Shown here in pieces: positions 25,072 to 33,938 of a DNA stretch of 64,000 nt (position 1 is the first letter of the stretch; each line of letters begins with the position of its first letter). Position numbers and translations under genes: made by a program. The notes under the pieces are model-generated. The model was not told where the DNA came from. It searched no databases and was given only the letters and a program-made list of their open reading frames with translations. The DNA lies in assembly GCF_025398275.1 (NCBI RefSeq), contig NZ_JAODOR010000008.1:62001-126000 (forward strand), in the 5' to 3' direction. Origin of the DNA: Microbacterium memoriense. Lineage in GTDB: Bacteria; Actinomycetota; Actinomycetes; Actinomycetales; Microbacteriaceae.

Positions 25072-25251
25072 GAGCTCAGCTCTCTTTCGACGTGAAGCTG
25101 TTCGCGCACGCGAACGGCGTTGTCAGTTGGAAGGAGTGCCCTGCCCGCTAAGAAATACGTCCACCACCGGCAACCACCCGCACTCCCCCCCTGCCTCGGG
25201 CGCCTTTCGACCAGCACACCGACCTACCTCGGGTCGACTACCCTTCTCGAC

Positions 25252-25479
25252 ATGACGAATCAACCGCCCATTGATGACATCCCGATCGGGGGCGACAGCA
25301 TTCGGCTCGGTCAGTTCCTGAAGTTCGCGGGGGTGCTCGACTCGGGCGGCGATGTGAAAGAAGCGATCATCGACGGCTTCGTCACCGTGAACGGTGAGGT
25401 CGATCGACGTCGTGGACGCCAGTTGCAGCTCGGCGATGTCGTCAGCTTCGAAGGGCGCTCGGTCCGCGTCCGTCCCTAA
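25252..25479 (+). CDS. S4-domain RNA-binding protein (YaaA/RlbA type)
   Basis: A 75-residue protein that is essentially one S4 RNA-binding domain: SIRLGQFLKFAGVLDSGGDVKEAIIDGFVTVNGEVDRRRGRQLQLGDVV. The KEAIIDGFVTVNGE motif and length match the small YaaA/RlbA (Hsp15-related) group. The chosen ATG follows a long upstream open frame that is out of character for coding sequence. It is convergent with the DUF2510 gene, 6 bp apart. Confidence 0.9.
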   Translation: MTNQPPIDDIPIGGDSIRLGQFLKFAGVLDSGGDVKEAIIDGFVTVNGEVDRRRGRQLQLGDVVSFEGRSVRVRP

Positions 25480-25485
25480 GACGGA

Positions 25486-26121
25486 TCAGCTGTAGGTCAG
25501 GTAGGGGCCGAGAGCGGAGAACAGGGTTCCCATGAACCAGAAGACCCACGCGAACACGGCGATGTAGCCGACGACGGTCACGCCGATCCAGACCCACAAA
25601 GGCGCCCACGACCCCTTCACGGTGCGCGCGCGCAGGACGACCGCGCGCCCGATCATGTAGACCGCGACGCCGAAGGTCAGCAGGCCGAAGAAGGCCCAGG
25701 CCCAGTGGAACGGCCGGACGATTCCCCGCTTGCGCAGTTCTCGCCAGTCGAGCCAGCTGAAGAGGATGTACAGCGCGATGGCCCCCCAGCTGATCAATGA
25801 GACCAGCAGCGAGTTCAGTTGCCATGACAGGAGGTAGGAAGACTCGACACCACGGGCAGCACTCGCCACGATCGCGTCGATGAAGCCGTGCCAGTCCATC
25901 AGGAAGATCGTGAAGTACGGCAGGGCCGACGCGGCGATCGCCAGCCACACCCACACCGTGCTGGTCGGCACTTCGACCTTCGCGGGTGGCGCGGGAACCG
26001 CGGCGTAGCCACCGGCCGGATAGGCCGGGGGCTGCGCGTGCGACGTCCACTGCGCGCCGTCCCACCATCTCGTTCCGACGACGCCGGAGGGATCGGGATA
26101 CCAACCGGCGGGTGTGCTCAT
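25486..26121 (-). CDS. DUF2510 multi-pass membrane protein
   Basis: A 211-residue protein. The N-terminal DUF2510 motif (PAGWYPDPSGVVGTRWWDGAQWT) is followed by a Pro/Ala linker and four predicted transmembrane helices. DUF2510 is a small cytoplasmic WW-like module common in actinobacterial membrane proteins of unknown role. Its ATG overlaps the nicotinamidase stop by 4 bp, so it is the last gene of a coupled operon. Confidence 0.85.
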   Translation of the reverse strand: MSTPAGWYPDPSGVVGTRWWDGAQWTSHAQPPAYPAGGYAAVPAPPAKVEVPTSTVWVWLAIAASALPYFTIFLMDWHGFIDAIVASAARGVESSYLLSWQLNSLLVSLISWGAIALYILFSWLDWRELRKRGIVRPFHWAWAFFGLLTFGVAVYMIGRAVVLRARTVKGSWAPLWVWIGVTVVGYIAVFAWVFWFMGTLFSALGPYLTYS

Positions 26122-26696
26122 CGGGTACTCTCCCGGAGTTCGGCGCCCGCGTGGGCGAGTTCGGCAAGGGCAGCATCGCTGGATTCCACGTGGACACCCG
26201 CGATCAGATCGGTGAAGATGCGGATGCGGCGACCCGCAGCGACGGCATCCAGCGCCGAGGCTCGCACGCAATAGTCCGTGGCGATTCCGACGATGTCGAC
26301 GTCGAGAATCCCGTGCTCGTCCAGCAGCGCGCTCGCCGTGCGCCCCTCGTCGGTACGCCCCTCGAAGAGCGAATAGGCGGGTCTCCCCTGCCCCTTCTTC
26401 AGATGGTGCGTCACGGCGGAGGTATCGAAGCCCTCGTCATAGGCCGCACCGTCCGTATCTGCGACGCAGTGCGGTGGCCAGGTGTCGATGAAGTCGGGCT
26501 CGGCGGAGAAATGCCCGCCATTGTCCGAGTCACCCTCATGCCAATCCCGCGAAGCGACCACGATCTCGTACTCGTCCGCGTGCGCGGCCAAAAAGGCGGT
26601 GATGCGCTCTGCGACGGCATCTCCGCCGTCGACGCCGAGCGCACCGTGCTCGGTGAAGTCGTTCTGGACGTCGACGATGAAGAGGGCCCGGGTCAT
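26118..26696 (-). CDS. pncA: Isochorismatase-family nicotinamidase
   Basis: A 192-residue cysteine hydrolase. The catalytic Asp is in FIVDVQNDF, Lys in HHLKKGQG and Cys in ATDYCVRASALDA; the metal-site SRDWHE...H is also present. This pattern matches nicotinamidase, which converts nicotinamide to nicotinate for NAD salvage and in mycobacteria activates pyrazinamide. The ATG overlaps the MMPL stop by 4 bp and its own stop overlaps the DUF2510 start. Confidence 0.88.
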   Translation of the reverse strand: MTRALFIVDVQNDFTEHGALGVDGGDAVAERITAFLAAHADEYEIVVASRDWHEGDSDNGGHFSAEPDFIDTWPPHCVADTDGAAYDEGFDTSAVTHHLKKGQGRPAYSLFEGRTDEGRTASALLDEHGILDVDIVGIATDYCVRASALDAVAAGRRIRIFTDLIAGVHVESSDAALAELAHAGAELRESTR

Positions 26697-28918
26697 TCTT
26701 CGAGCGTAGCCCGGTACTCCGCTCGGGTCATCGCCGGCACCGGCTCCGGCGCGGATGCGTCGGTGCGCGACAGTTTCGACGGCCACCAGATGGCCTTGCC
26801 GATGTCGTACGAGACGGCCGGCACGAGCAGCGAACGCACCAGGAACGTGTCCAGCAGTACACCGAACGCGACGATGAACGCGAGCTGCGCCAGGAACAGG
26901 ATCGGAATCACGCCGAGCGCCGCGAACGTCGCCGCCAGCACCAGACCGGCCGACGTGATCACACCGCCGGTCGCTACGAGACCGCGCAAGATCCCGGGTC
27001 TCGTGCCGTGAACGAGGGACTCCTCGCGCACACGAGACATCAGGAAGATGTTGTAGTCCACGCCGAGCGCGACGAGGAAGACGAATCCGTAGAGCGGTAC
27101 GGCCGGGTCGCCCCCGGGGAAGCCGAACACATGGGTGAAGACGAGGGCGCTGACGCCGAGCGCCGCGCCGAAGGACAGGATGACGCTCAGGATCAGCAGC
27201 ACCGGCGCGAGCACCGAGCGCAAGAGAAGCATGAGGATCAGCAGGATCACGACGAGGATCGTCGGAATGATCACCGTACGGTCGCGGATCGACGTGTCGT
27301 TGGTGTCTACGTCGACGGCCGTTGTTCCGCCGACGAGCGCCACACCCTCGCCGAGAGAACTCGTGAGCTCCGCGCGCAGAGACCGGACGGTCTCTTCCGC
27401 GGCCACGGAGTCGGCGGTGTCGGTGAGCGTCCCGACGACGAGGACATCACCGTCGGAGACAGTCGGTGACGGCGCCGCCGCACCCGGAGGACCTTGGACA
27501 GTGAAGACCGGCGCTCCGTTTTCCAGCGTGACCGAGGCCTGCCCCGTGGGACTGTCGGCCGACACCACGGCGACGCCGTCGACACCGGCATCCGCCTCAA
27601 GAACCTCGACGACGCCCGCGACGTCACCCTCCGCGACCATGACGTAGACCGGGCTGCCGGAGCCGCCGGGGAAGTGTTCCGCGAGGACCTCCTGCCCGTC
27701 ACGAGCCTCGGACACGCCGAGCACGAGGTCGCTGGCCGGAACTCCATCGGCCTTCAACTGCAGCACGCCGACGGATGCCGCCAACAGCACGACCGTGGAG
27801 AGAATCCAGATGGGTCGGGCATGCCGGGCGACGAAGCGCGCCTGTCGCGGCCAGAAACCCTTGACCGGCTGCGTGAGATCGTCGGGAAGATCTGTCGCTC
27901 CGGCCTTCGGGATGAACGGCCAGAATGCGGCGCGTCCCACGAGCGCGAGGAGCGCGGGGAGGAAAGTCAGTGCCGCCAGCACGGAGAACGCGATGCCGAT
28001 CGACGCGATCGGGCCGAGCGCCCGGTTGCTCGCCAAGTCGCTCAACAACAAGCACAAGAGCCCCGCGATGACTGTGCCACCGGAGGCGACGATCGGCTCG
28101 AACGCGCCTTTCCACGCTCGTACCGTCGCATCCCATCGGCGAAGGCCCGATCCGATCGCCTCCCGGAAGCGGGCCACATAGAGCAGGGCATAGTCGGTGG
28201 CCGCGCCGATCACGAGGATGAACAGAATCCCCTGTACCTGCCCATTGAGCACGACGATGTCGGCCTTCGCGAGCCAGAACACGGTCAAAATCGCAACGCA
28301 CAGCGCGAACACCGACGTCAGCAGCACGAGGATCGGGAGCAAGGGCGATCGGTAGACGATCACCAGAATGATGAAGACGGCGCCGAGCGCGACACCGAGG
28401 AGCAGCCCGTCGATGCCGAGGAAGCCCTTCACGAGGTCAGCGGTGAACCCCGCAGGGCCCGTGACCCACGCATCCAACCCGTCTGGAAGGTCTTCGGTGA
28501 GCGCCGTTCGGATCTCCTCGACCGTCGCGTCGACCTCACCGCTGGTGTCGATCGGCACGAAGACCTGCGCGGCTTCTGCGTCCTCCGACAGCAGTGCGGG
28601 TGAGATCTCGCCCACACCTTCGATGTCCCCGAGGCTCGTGACGGCCTCGTTGATCTGAGCCTGCTGCTCAGTCGAAAGCTCTCCTTCCCCCGTGATCACC
28701 ACGACGGCGGGGATCGTGTCACCGCCGGTGAAGTCCGCAAGCCGCTCCTGCACTTGGGTGGCTTCGGCGCTGGCGGGAAGGAAGGATGACTGGTCGTTGG
28801 TGGCCACCTCGTCGATGCGGCCGAACGTCGGACCCCCCATTGATCCGCCCACCAGCCAGATGAGGACCAGGAGCGAGGGGATGCCGATGCGCAACCAGCG
28901 CGAGGGAGTCGAACTCAT
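26693..28918 (-). CDS. MMPL/RND family membrane transporter
   Basis: A 741-residue MMPL-type RND transporter with two repeats, each one helix, a large extracytoplasmic loop, then five helices (11-12 helices in all). Conserved parts include the transport-core ATDYALLYVARFREAI and the matching GVDYNIFLMSRVREE with central Asp-Tyr residues that carry the proton relay. It is shorter than mycobacterial MmpL and resembles YdfJ/antibiotic-export types. The N-terminal ATG sits directly beside an 8+8 bp palindrome, so it is probably repressed. Cargo unknown. Confidence 0.9.
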   Translation of the reverse strand: MSSTPSRWLRIGIPSLLVLIWLVGGSMGGPTFGRIDEVATNDQSSFLPASAEATQVQERLADFTGGDTIPAVVVITGEGELSTEQQAQINEAVTSLGDIEGVGEISPALLSEDAEAAQVFVPIDTSGEVDATVEEIRTALTEDLPDGLDAWVTGPAGFTADLVKGFLGIDGLLLGVALGAVFIILVIVYRSPLLPILVLLTSVFALCVAILTVFWLAKADIVVLNGQVQGILFILVIGAATDYALLYVARFREAIGSGLRRWDATVRAWKGAFEPIVASGGTVIAGLLCLLLSDLASNRALGPIASIGIAFSVLAALTFLPALLALVGRAAFWPFIPKAGATDLPDDLTQPVKGFWPRQARFVARHARPIWILSTVVLLAASVGVLQLKADGVPASDLVLGVSEARDGQEVLAEHFPGGSGSPVYVMVAEGDVAGVVEVLEADAGVDGVAVVSADSPTGQASVTLENGAPVFTVQGPPGAAAPSPTVSDGDVLVVGTLTDTADSVAAEETVRSLRAELTSSLGEGVALVGGTTAVDVDTNDTSIRDRTVIIPTILVVILLILMLLLRSVLAPVLLILSVILSFGAALGVSALVFTHVFGFPGGDPAVPLYGFVFLVALGVDYNIFLMSRVREESLVHGTRPGILRGLVATGGVITSAGLVLAATFAALGVIPILFLAQLAFIVAFGVLLDTFLVRSLLVPAVSYDIGKAIWWPSKLSRTDASAPEPVPAMTRAEYRATLEE

Positions 28919-28939
28919 ATTGCTAGCTTATCTAGCAAT
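28919..28939. promoter_or_regulatory. Palindromic operator at the MMPL start
   Basis: ATTGCTAG and CTAGCAAT flank a 5-base spacer, immediately before the MMPL start codon. It is AT-rich and resembles MarR- or TetR-type sites. No regulator gene of those families is within 20 kb. Confidence 0.7.
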
Positions 28940-28982
28940 CTCCCCTGTCGTACAATCCGATTCCGCGTGAGTCGGCGTCTCG

Positions 28983-29378
28983 TCAGCTGGCAGCCGCGAG
29001 CACAATCCATCCGGCAACGAACGACACGATCGCCAGCGCCAACATCGCGACGGCGCCGATCACTGCCGCGCGAAGCGCCGGTGGGCGGGGAGTCAGCCGC
29101 ATGCGATCACGCCACCCGTGTCGATACCAGATCGGCACCGTCGCCCGAGACGCGACCGCTGCATGGTCCGACGATGCCGGCACGGCACTGTTGGCGTCGC
29201 CGTCGGCGTCGAACCAGCGGAGGATCGGCTCGCCGCTGTCACGGTCCACGATCGCCTCGGCCGGCATCCACGTGCCGTCGGCGGCCCACACGATCACGGC
29301 GACCACACCGAGCGTGAGGAATCCGCCGAAACCGACCCACGTGAAGATCTCGAAGAGGATGTCGACCGTGCGATCCAC
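28983..29378 (-). CDS. Hypothetical two-helix membrane protein
   Basis: A 131-residue protein: transmembrane helix about 11-33 (FTWVGFGGFLTLGVVAVIVW), a polar middle part with several Asp, and a second helix near the C-terminus (AVIGAVAMLALAIVSFVAGW). No family motif recognised. It is separated from the tRNA-Thr gene by about 25 bp and from the MMPL gene by a short gap. Function unknown. Confidence 0.7.
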   Translation of the reverse strand: MDRTVDILFEIFTWVGFGGFLTLGVVAVIVWAADGTWMPAEAIVDRDSGEPILRWFDADGDANSAVPASSDHAAVASRATVPIWYRHGWRDRMRLTPRPPALRAAVIGAVAMLALAIVSFVAGWIVLAAAS

Positions 29379-29403
29379 GGCGTTCTCCTCTCGGGGGAAC
29401 TGA

Positions 29404-29478
29404 TGGAGCCACCTGTCAGGATCGAACTGACGGCCTGCTCATTACGAGTGAGCTGCTCTACCACTGAGCTAAGGTGGC
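29404..29478 (-). tRNA. tRNA-Thr (anticodon CGT)
   Basis: Read on the minus strand the acceptor arms are GCCACCT/AGGTGGC, D arm GCTC...GAGC, anticodon loop TCGTAA-type with CGT, and T arm GTCAG-TTCGATC-CTGAC. The discriminator is T and the 3' CCA is encoded (29406-29404). Confidence 0.95.
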
Positions 29479-29583
29479 GCAAGTCGCCGGAGCGCCATGC
29501 ACGATCATCGATCCTACAGGGTGGATCGGTCGGTCGCGAACCGGCGCCAGATGCCTCCGGGGTGTCGACTTGTTACGTCCGGA

Positions 29584-29613
29584 TTGGCCTGGTCGCCCGC
29601 TTGCCTCTACCGT
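29584..29613 (+). promoter_or_regulatory. Possible sigma-70-type promoter for metQNI
   Basis: TTGGCC and TACCGT are 18 bp apart, ending 81 bp before the metQ ATG. Both hexamers match consensus weakly. I found no SAM-riboswitch core in the 29479-29693 leader. Confidence 0.3.
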
Positions 29614-29693
29614 CGAAACGGCACCGCGACGAGGCGAGCGCGGTCGTCACTGGACTGCGCCCCGCGGTGCCCCGAACCACAAGGAGCACCACC

Positions 29694-30608
29694 ATGTCGA
29701 AGCCCACCATTCTCCGCGGCAAGGGTCTGGCGGCCGCCGCGCTGGCCCTCCCGCTCGCCCTCCTGCTCGGCGCGTGCGCCGGCGGCTCGAGCGATCCGGC
29801 AGCCACCGACGGAGCGGCGACCGAGACCGTCCGGATCGGCGTCGTCGGCGCGGGCGACCCGTACTGGGAGACCTACACCGAGGCCGCCGCGGCGGAGGGC
29901 ATCGAGGTCGAGATCGTGAACTTCGACTCGTACGACCAGCCCAACCCCGCGTTGTCTGCGGGTGAACTGGACCTCAACCAGTTCCAGCACATCATCTATC
30001 TCGCGACCTACAACGTCGCGGCGGACGACGACCTGCAGCCCATCGGGGCGACGGCGATCTACCCGCTCGGCCTCTACTCCACGAAGTACTCCGATGTCGA
30101 CGACATCGCCGACGGCGACACGATCGCCGTCCCCAACGACGAGTCCAACCAGGCACGCGCGCTGCTGGTCCTCCAGTCGGCCGGCCTCATCGAACTGAAG
30201 GATGGCGGCTCGATCTTCTCGACCGTCGCCGACATCGAAGACGGCTCGAAGGTCAACGTGGAAGCGGTCGCCGCGGACTTCACCGCCTCCTCGCTGCCCG
30301 ATTTCGCCGGCGCCGTCGTCAACAACGACTTCGTCGCGAAGTCCGGACTCACGAGCGACCAGCTCCTGGCCCAGGATGACCCGGCCGACGAGTCGGCCTT
30401 CCCCTACATCAACATCTTCGCGGCGAAGGCTGAGGATGCCGAGAACCCCACCTACCTGAAGCTCGTCCAGATCTATCAGGAGACCCAGGCTGTTCAGGAT
30501 GGTGTGGTCGAGGCTTCCAGCGGCACGGCCGTGCTCCTCACCACGCCGGTCGCCGACCTCGTCACCTCGCTGACGGACACCGAGGACTCGATCCGCGCCC
30601 AGCAGTAA
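29694..30608 (+). CDS. metQ: Methionine ABC transporter substrate-binding lipoprotein
   Basis: A 304-residue NlpA/MetQ-family lipoprotein with lipobox LGAC (Cys about 23). Family features include EGIEVEIVNFDSYDQPNPALSAGELDLNQFQH, then IYPLGLYSTKYSDVDDI and IAVPNDESNQARALLVLQ. It captures D- or L-methionine for MetNI. ATG 29694 has AAGGAG 7 bases upstream; a much longer upstream open frame crosses the tRNA-Thr gene and is not coding. Confidence 0.93.
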   Translation: MSKPTILRGKGLAAAALALPLALLLGACAGGSSDPAATDGAATETVRIGVVGAGDPYWETYTEAAAAEGIEVEIVNFDSYDQPNPALSAGELDLNQFQHIIYLATYNVAADDDLQPIGATAIYPLGLYSTKYSDVDDIADGDTIAVPNDESNQARALLVLQSAGLIELKDGGSIFSTVADIEDGSKVNVEAVAADFTASSLPDFAGAVVNNDFVAKSGLTSDQLLAQDDPADESAFPYINIFAAKAEDAENPTYLKLVQIYQETQAVQDGVVEASSGTAVLLTTPVADLVTSLTDTEDSIRAQQ

Positions 30609-30619
30609 CACCCCGTTCC

Positions 30620-30654
30620 GGATGCGGCCCGTTCCCCGAACGGGCCGCATCCGC
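30620..30654. terminator. Strong hairpin between metQ and metN
   Basis: A perfect 16-bp stem (30620-30635 with 30639-30654) and a 3-base loop. No T-run follows. It lies in the 65-bp space between metQ and metN, so it may act as an mRNA stability or attenuation element that lets metQ exceed metNI. Confidence 0.7.
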
Positions 30655-30673
30655 GTGTCACCCAGGAGTCACC

Positions 30674-31711
30674 ATGACCTTCATCCGCCTCACGGGCGTG
30701 ACCAAGGCCTTCCCGCCGTCCAGCAAAGGCGCCGCGCCCGTCGTCGCGGTCGACGACGTCACGCTCGAGATCGCCGCGGGCGAGATCTGCGGCATCATCG
30801 GATACTCCGGCGCCGGCAAGTCGACCGTCCTCCGCCTCGTCAACGCGCTCGAGACGCCCTCATCGGGCGCTGTCGAGATCGACGGCACCGACATCACCCG
30901 CCTCAGCGAGCGCGATCTGCGGCTCCTCCGCGGTGACATCGGGATGATCTTCCAGCAGTTCAACCTGTTCGACTCCCGCACGGTCGCGGGAAACGTCGCC
31001 TATCCCCTCGAAGTCGCCGGACGGCCCCGCGGTGAGATCCGTGCGCGCGTCGCCGAGTTGCTGGCCTTCGTCGGCCTCGCCGACAAGGCGAAGAACTACC
31101 CCGAACAGCTCTCCGGCGGCCAGAAGCAGCGGGTCGGCATCGCCCGGGCACTCGCCACGAGCCCCCGCATCCTCCTCGCCGACGAAGCGACCAGCGCCCT
31201 CGATCCCGATACGACCAGCGAAGTGCTCGCCCTCCTCAAGCGCGTGAACGCTGAGCTCGGCATCACGATCCTCGTCATCACGCACGAGATGGACGTCATC
31301 CGCACCCTCGCCGATCGCGTCGTCGTGATGGAGCACGGTCGCGTGATCGAACAGGGCGCGGTCTTCGACATCCTCTCCGCGCCTCAGCACGCGGCGACGG
31401 CACGCTTCGTGTCGAGCATCATCGAAGACGTCCCGACGGGTGAAGATCTCGCGGTGCTGCGCGAACGGCACCCGGGGCGCATCGTGACGCTCGACGTCCG
31501 CGAAGGAACGGCCGCCCAGGCCGACGTGTTCGCGGCGCTCGCTCACGAAGGCGTGCGTTTCGAAGTCGTCCACGGCGGGATCAACGACATCCGGGGCCGT
31601 GTCTTCGGCCATCTGACGCTCGCCCTCACCGGTGCGCCGGATGCGGTGGATCGCGCTATTTCGGCGGCCGCGGGCTTTGCCACCCTGACCGAGGAGGACA
31701 ACCGTGGATAG
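30674..31711 (+). CDS. metN: Methionine ABC transporter ATPase MetN
   Basis: A 345-residue ATPase. Walker A is GYSGAGKST, signature LSGGQKQR, Walker B LLADEATSALDP, and the switch His is in VITHEMDVI. The C-terminal NIL domain (about 265-340, FEVVHGGINDIRGRVFG) is present; in MetN it binds methionine and gives feedback inhibition. GAGTCACC precedes the ATG. Its end overlaps metI by 8 bp. Confidence 0.95.
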   Translation: MTFIRLTGVTKAFPPSSKGAAPVVAVDDVTLEIAAGEICGIIGYSGAGKSTVLRLVNALETPSSGAVEIDGTDITRLSERDLRLLRGDIGMIFQQFNLFDSRTVAGNVAYPLEVAGRPRGEIRARVAELLAFVGLADKAKNYPEQLSGGQKQRVGIARALATSPRILLADEATSALDPDTTSEVLALLKRVNAELGITILVITHEMDVIRTLADRVVVMEHGRVIEQGAVFDILSAPQHAATARFVSSIIEDVPTGEDLAVLRERHPGRIVTLDVREGTAAQADVFAALAHEGVRFEVVHGGINDIRGRVFGHLTLALTGAPDAVDRAISAAAGFATLTEEDNRG

Positions 31712-32363
31712 GCTCATCGAGCTGTTGCCGGAGCTGTGGGAAGCCACGGCAGAGACCCTCTACGTCGCCAGCGCCGCTCTCATCCTCGGCGGCATCGGCG
31801 GGCTCATCCTCGGGATGGCGCTGTATGCCACCCGGCCGGGGAGCCTCTTCCCGAATCGCGCAGTCTTCGGAATTCTCAACGTCATCGTCAACACGATCCG
31901 ACCGATTCCGTTCATCATCCTGCTGGCCGCGGTACAGCCGCTCGCGCGGAGCGTCGGTGTCCCCGGCATCGGCGTCACCTTCGGGATCTTCGCCATCACG
32001 ATCGCGTCACTGTTCGCGATCAGCCGCATCGTCGAGCAGAACCTCCTCACGGTCCGTCCCGGCGTGATCGAGGCCGCCCGCGCCGCCGGGGCGAGCCGGT
32101 CGCGCATTCTCTTCCGCCTCGTTCCGCGCGAAGGACTGGGGCCCCTGATCCTCGGCTACACGTTCATCGTGGTCGCACTGGTCGACATGACGGCCATGGC
32201 CGGAGCCGTCGCCGCCGGAGGCCTGGGTGAGTTCGCGATCAACTACGGGTTCAAGCAGTTCAACCCGTGGGTGACGTGGTCGGCGGTGCTGATCATCGTC
32301 GTGATCGTTCAAGCCGTGCAGTTCCTGGGGAATGCCCTGGCCCGCCGCGTTCTCCGGCGCTGA
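31704..32363 (+). CDS. metI: Methionine ABC transporter permease MetI
   Basis: A 219-residue permease with five helices and the EAA loop VIEAARAAGASRSRILFRLVP. It includes VNTIRPIPFIILLAA and the C-terminal helix typical of MetI. GTG start within the last codons of metN (8-bp overlap), so translation is coupled. Convergent with the TAP-like gene. Confidence 0.95.
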   Translation: MDRLIELLPELWEATAETLYVASAALILGGIGGLILGMALYATRPGSLFPNRAVFGILNVIVNTIRPIPFIILLAAVQPLARSVGVPGIGVTFGIFAITIASLFAISRIVEQNLLTVRPGVIEAARAAGASRSRILFRLVPREGLGPLILGYTFIVVALVDMTAMAGAVAAGGLGEFAINYGFKQFNPWVTWSAVLIIVVIVQAVQFLGNALARRVLRR

Positions 32364-32375
32364 TCTGGGGCGCCC

Positions 32376-33938
32376 TCAGGCCCCGCAGGTCACGTCGGCG
32401 GTGGGCACCGTGCCATCGACCAGATAGGCCTCGACCGCAGCGTCGACGCACACGTTGCCCTTGTTGTAGCCGGTGTGCCCTTCGCCCTCACGCGTGATCA
32501 GCACGCCGGACGACAGCTGCTCGGCCAACGACACCGACCATGAATAGGGAGTCGCCGGATCGTTCGTCGTACCGACGACGAGGATCGGAGCCGCACCGTC
32601 GGCGCTGATCTTCTCGCGCACTCCGGTCGGCGGATACGGCCACACGGCGCAGACATCCACGCCCTGCCAGTACGGCGCGATCGTGGGCGCTTCCGCCGCG
32701 ATCCTCGCGCTCGCAGCATCCTCATCGGCAGCGGACGTGTCGAGGGGGTAATCCATGCAGTTGTAGGCCCGGAACGCTTCGGTCGAGTTGTCGGAGTACG
32801 TCCCGTCGGGGTTGCGCCCGTTGTAGAAGTCGGCCAGTTGCAACGCCGTCGACCCGTCACCCTGGAGGGCGTCCGAGAGCGCTCGCGAGAGGTAGGGCCA
32901 GCTCGCCTCGGCGTAGAGCGCGGCGATGATGCCGGTCATCAGGTTGTCGGCGCCGAGCATGCGTCCATCTGAGCCGGGGATCGGGTTCGCGTCAACGCTC
33001 GCCAGGAGCGTCGAGAGGTCGGTCATCGCCTCCTCCACCGTGCCGCCGAACGGACAGTCTCTCCCACCCACGCAGTCGGCCATGTACGCCCGCAACGCCG
33101 ACTCAAACCCGACCGCCTGCGTCGTCCCGACCTCGAGGCCCGACACCGAGGGATCGATCGCGCCGTCGAGCACCAGGCGGCCGACGCGCTCGGGGAACAG
33201 CTTCGCGTAGGTCGCGCCGAGGAACGTCCCATACGAGTAGCCGAGGTAGTTGAGGGTCTCGTCTCCGAGCACCCCGCGCAACAGGTCCATGTCGCGGGCC
33301 GAATTGTCCGTCGTGATGTGCGGAAGGATGCCGGCGGAGTTCGCCTCGCACGCCTCGACGAAGCCGATGTTGCGTTCAGTGAGTTCAGCCGTCCAGCCGT
33401 CGCTCCCGCGCGGGTCGGCGGGGATGTCGTAGAGCATCGCATCCATCTCGGGCGCGTCAAGGCAGGCGACCGCGGACGAACGCCCGACACCCCGCGGATC
33501 GAAGCCGATCACGTCGTAGGCGTCGAGCACCCGTGCACTGACCGCGAAGGTTGCGGAGTCGGCAACGAGGTCATATCCGCTCGCTCCCGGACCACCGGGG
33601 TTCGTCAGCAGCGACCCGAGCGCGGTGCCGCTGGTCGCCGCACGGCGGATGATCGCCAGTTCGATGGTCCCCGCACCCGCATCCGCCCAGTCCAGCGGCG
33701 CCGTCACCGTGGCGCAGTCGTACGAGCCCGCATCCACACCCACGCAGCTCTGCCAGTCGAGAGCCTGTCCATAGAACTCCTCGAATCCGGCGGGGACGCC
33801 GTTCAGGTCTGGTTCGCGGCTCGGTGCCGGTGTCGCTGCACCCTCGGGCGGAATGGCCGCGTAGAGGCACCCGGTGAGAGCGACGGCGGCCACCGCCAGT
33901 CCGGCGATCGCGGCGAGAAGGCGTCGGGGGTACTTCAC
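32376..33938 (-). CDS. Secreted alpha/beta-hydrolase with TAP-like C-terminal domain
   Basis: A 520-residue lipoprotein (lipobox LTGC, Cys about 24). The alpha/beta-hydrolase core has the oxyanion region TNPGGPGASG, nucleophile elbow LGYSYGTFLG, and a TAP-like C-terminal domain with the catalytic His in REGEGHTGYN. This is the SlpD/SlpE/tripeptidyl-aminopeptidase type of actinobacteria, which trims peptides outside the cell. Its ATG overlaps the holB stop by 4 bp (ATGA). Confidence 0.9.
   Translation of the reverse strand: MKYPRRLLAAIAGLAVAAVALTGCLYAAIPPEGAATPAPSREPDLNGVPAGFEEFYGQALDWQSCVGVDAGSYDCATVTAPLDWADAGAGTIELAIIRRAATSGTALGSLLTNPGGPGASGYDLVADSATFAVSARVLDAYDVIGFDPRGVGRSSAVACLDAPEMDAMLYDIPADPRGSDGWTAELTERNIGFVEACEANSAGILPHITTDNSARDMDLLRGVLGDETLNYLGYSYGTFLGATYAKLFPERVGRLVLDGAIDPSVSGLEVGTTQAVGFESALRAYMADCVGGRDCPFGGTVEEAMTDLSTLLASVDANPIPGSDGRMLGADNLMTGIIAALYAEASWPYLSRALSDALQGDGSTALQLADFYNGRNPDGTYSDNSTEAFRAYNCMDYPLDTSAADEDAASARIAAEAPTIAPYWQGVDVCAVWPYPPTGVREKISADGAAPILVVGTTNDPATPYSWSVSLAEQLSSGVLITREGEGHTGYNKGNVCVDAAVEAYLVDGTVPTADVTCGA

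Noticed and set aside
23118..25251. tRNA-Lys attachment-site duplication
   Set aside because: I looked for a second copy of the tRNA 3' end downstream and saw none; there is no integrase either.
29479..29693. SAM riboswitch in the metQ leader
   Set aside because: No SAM-I, SAM-II or SAM-IV core was recognisable by eye, only a weak promoter.
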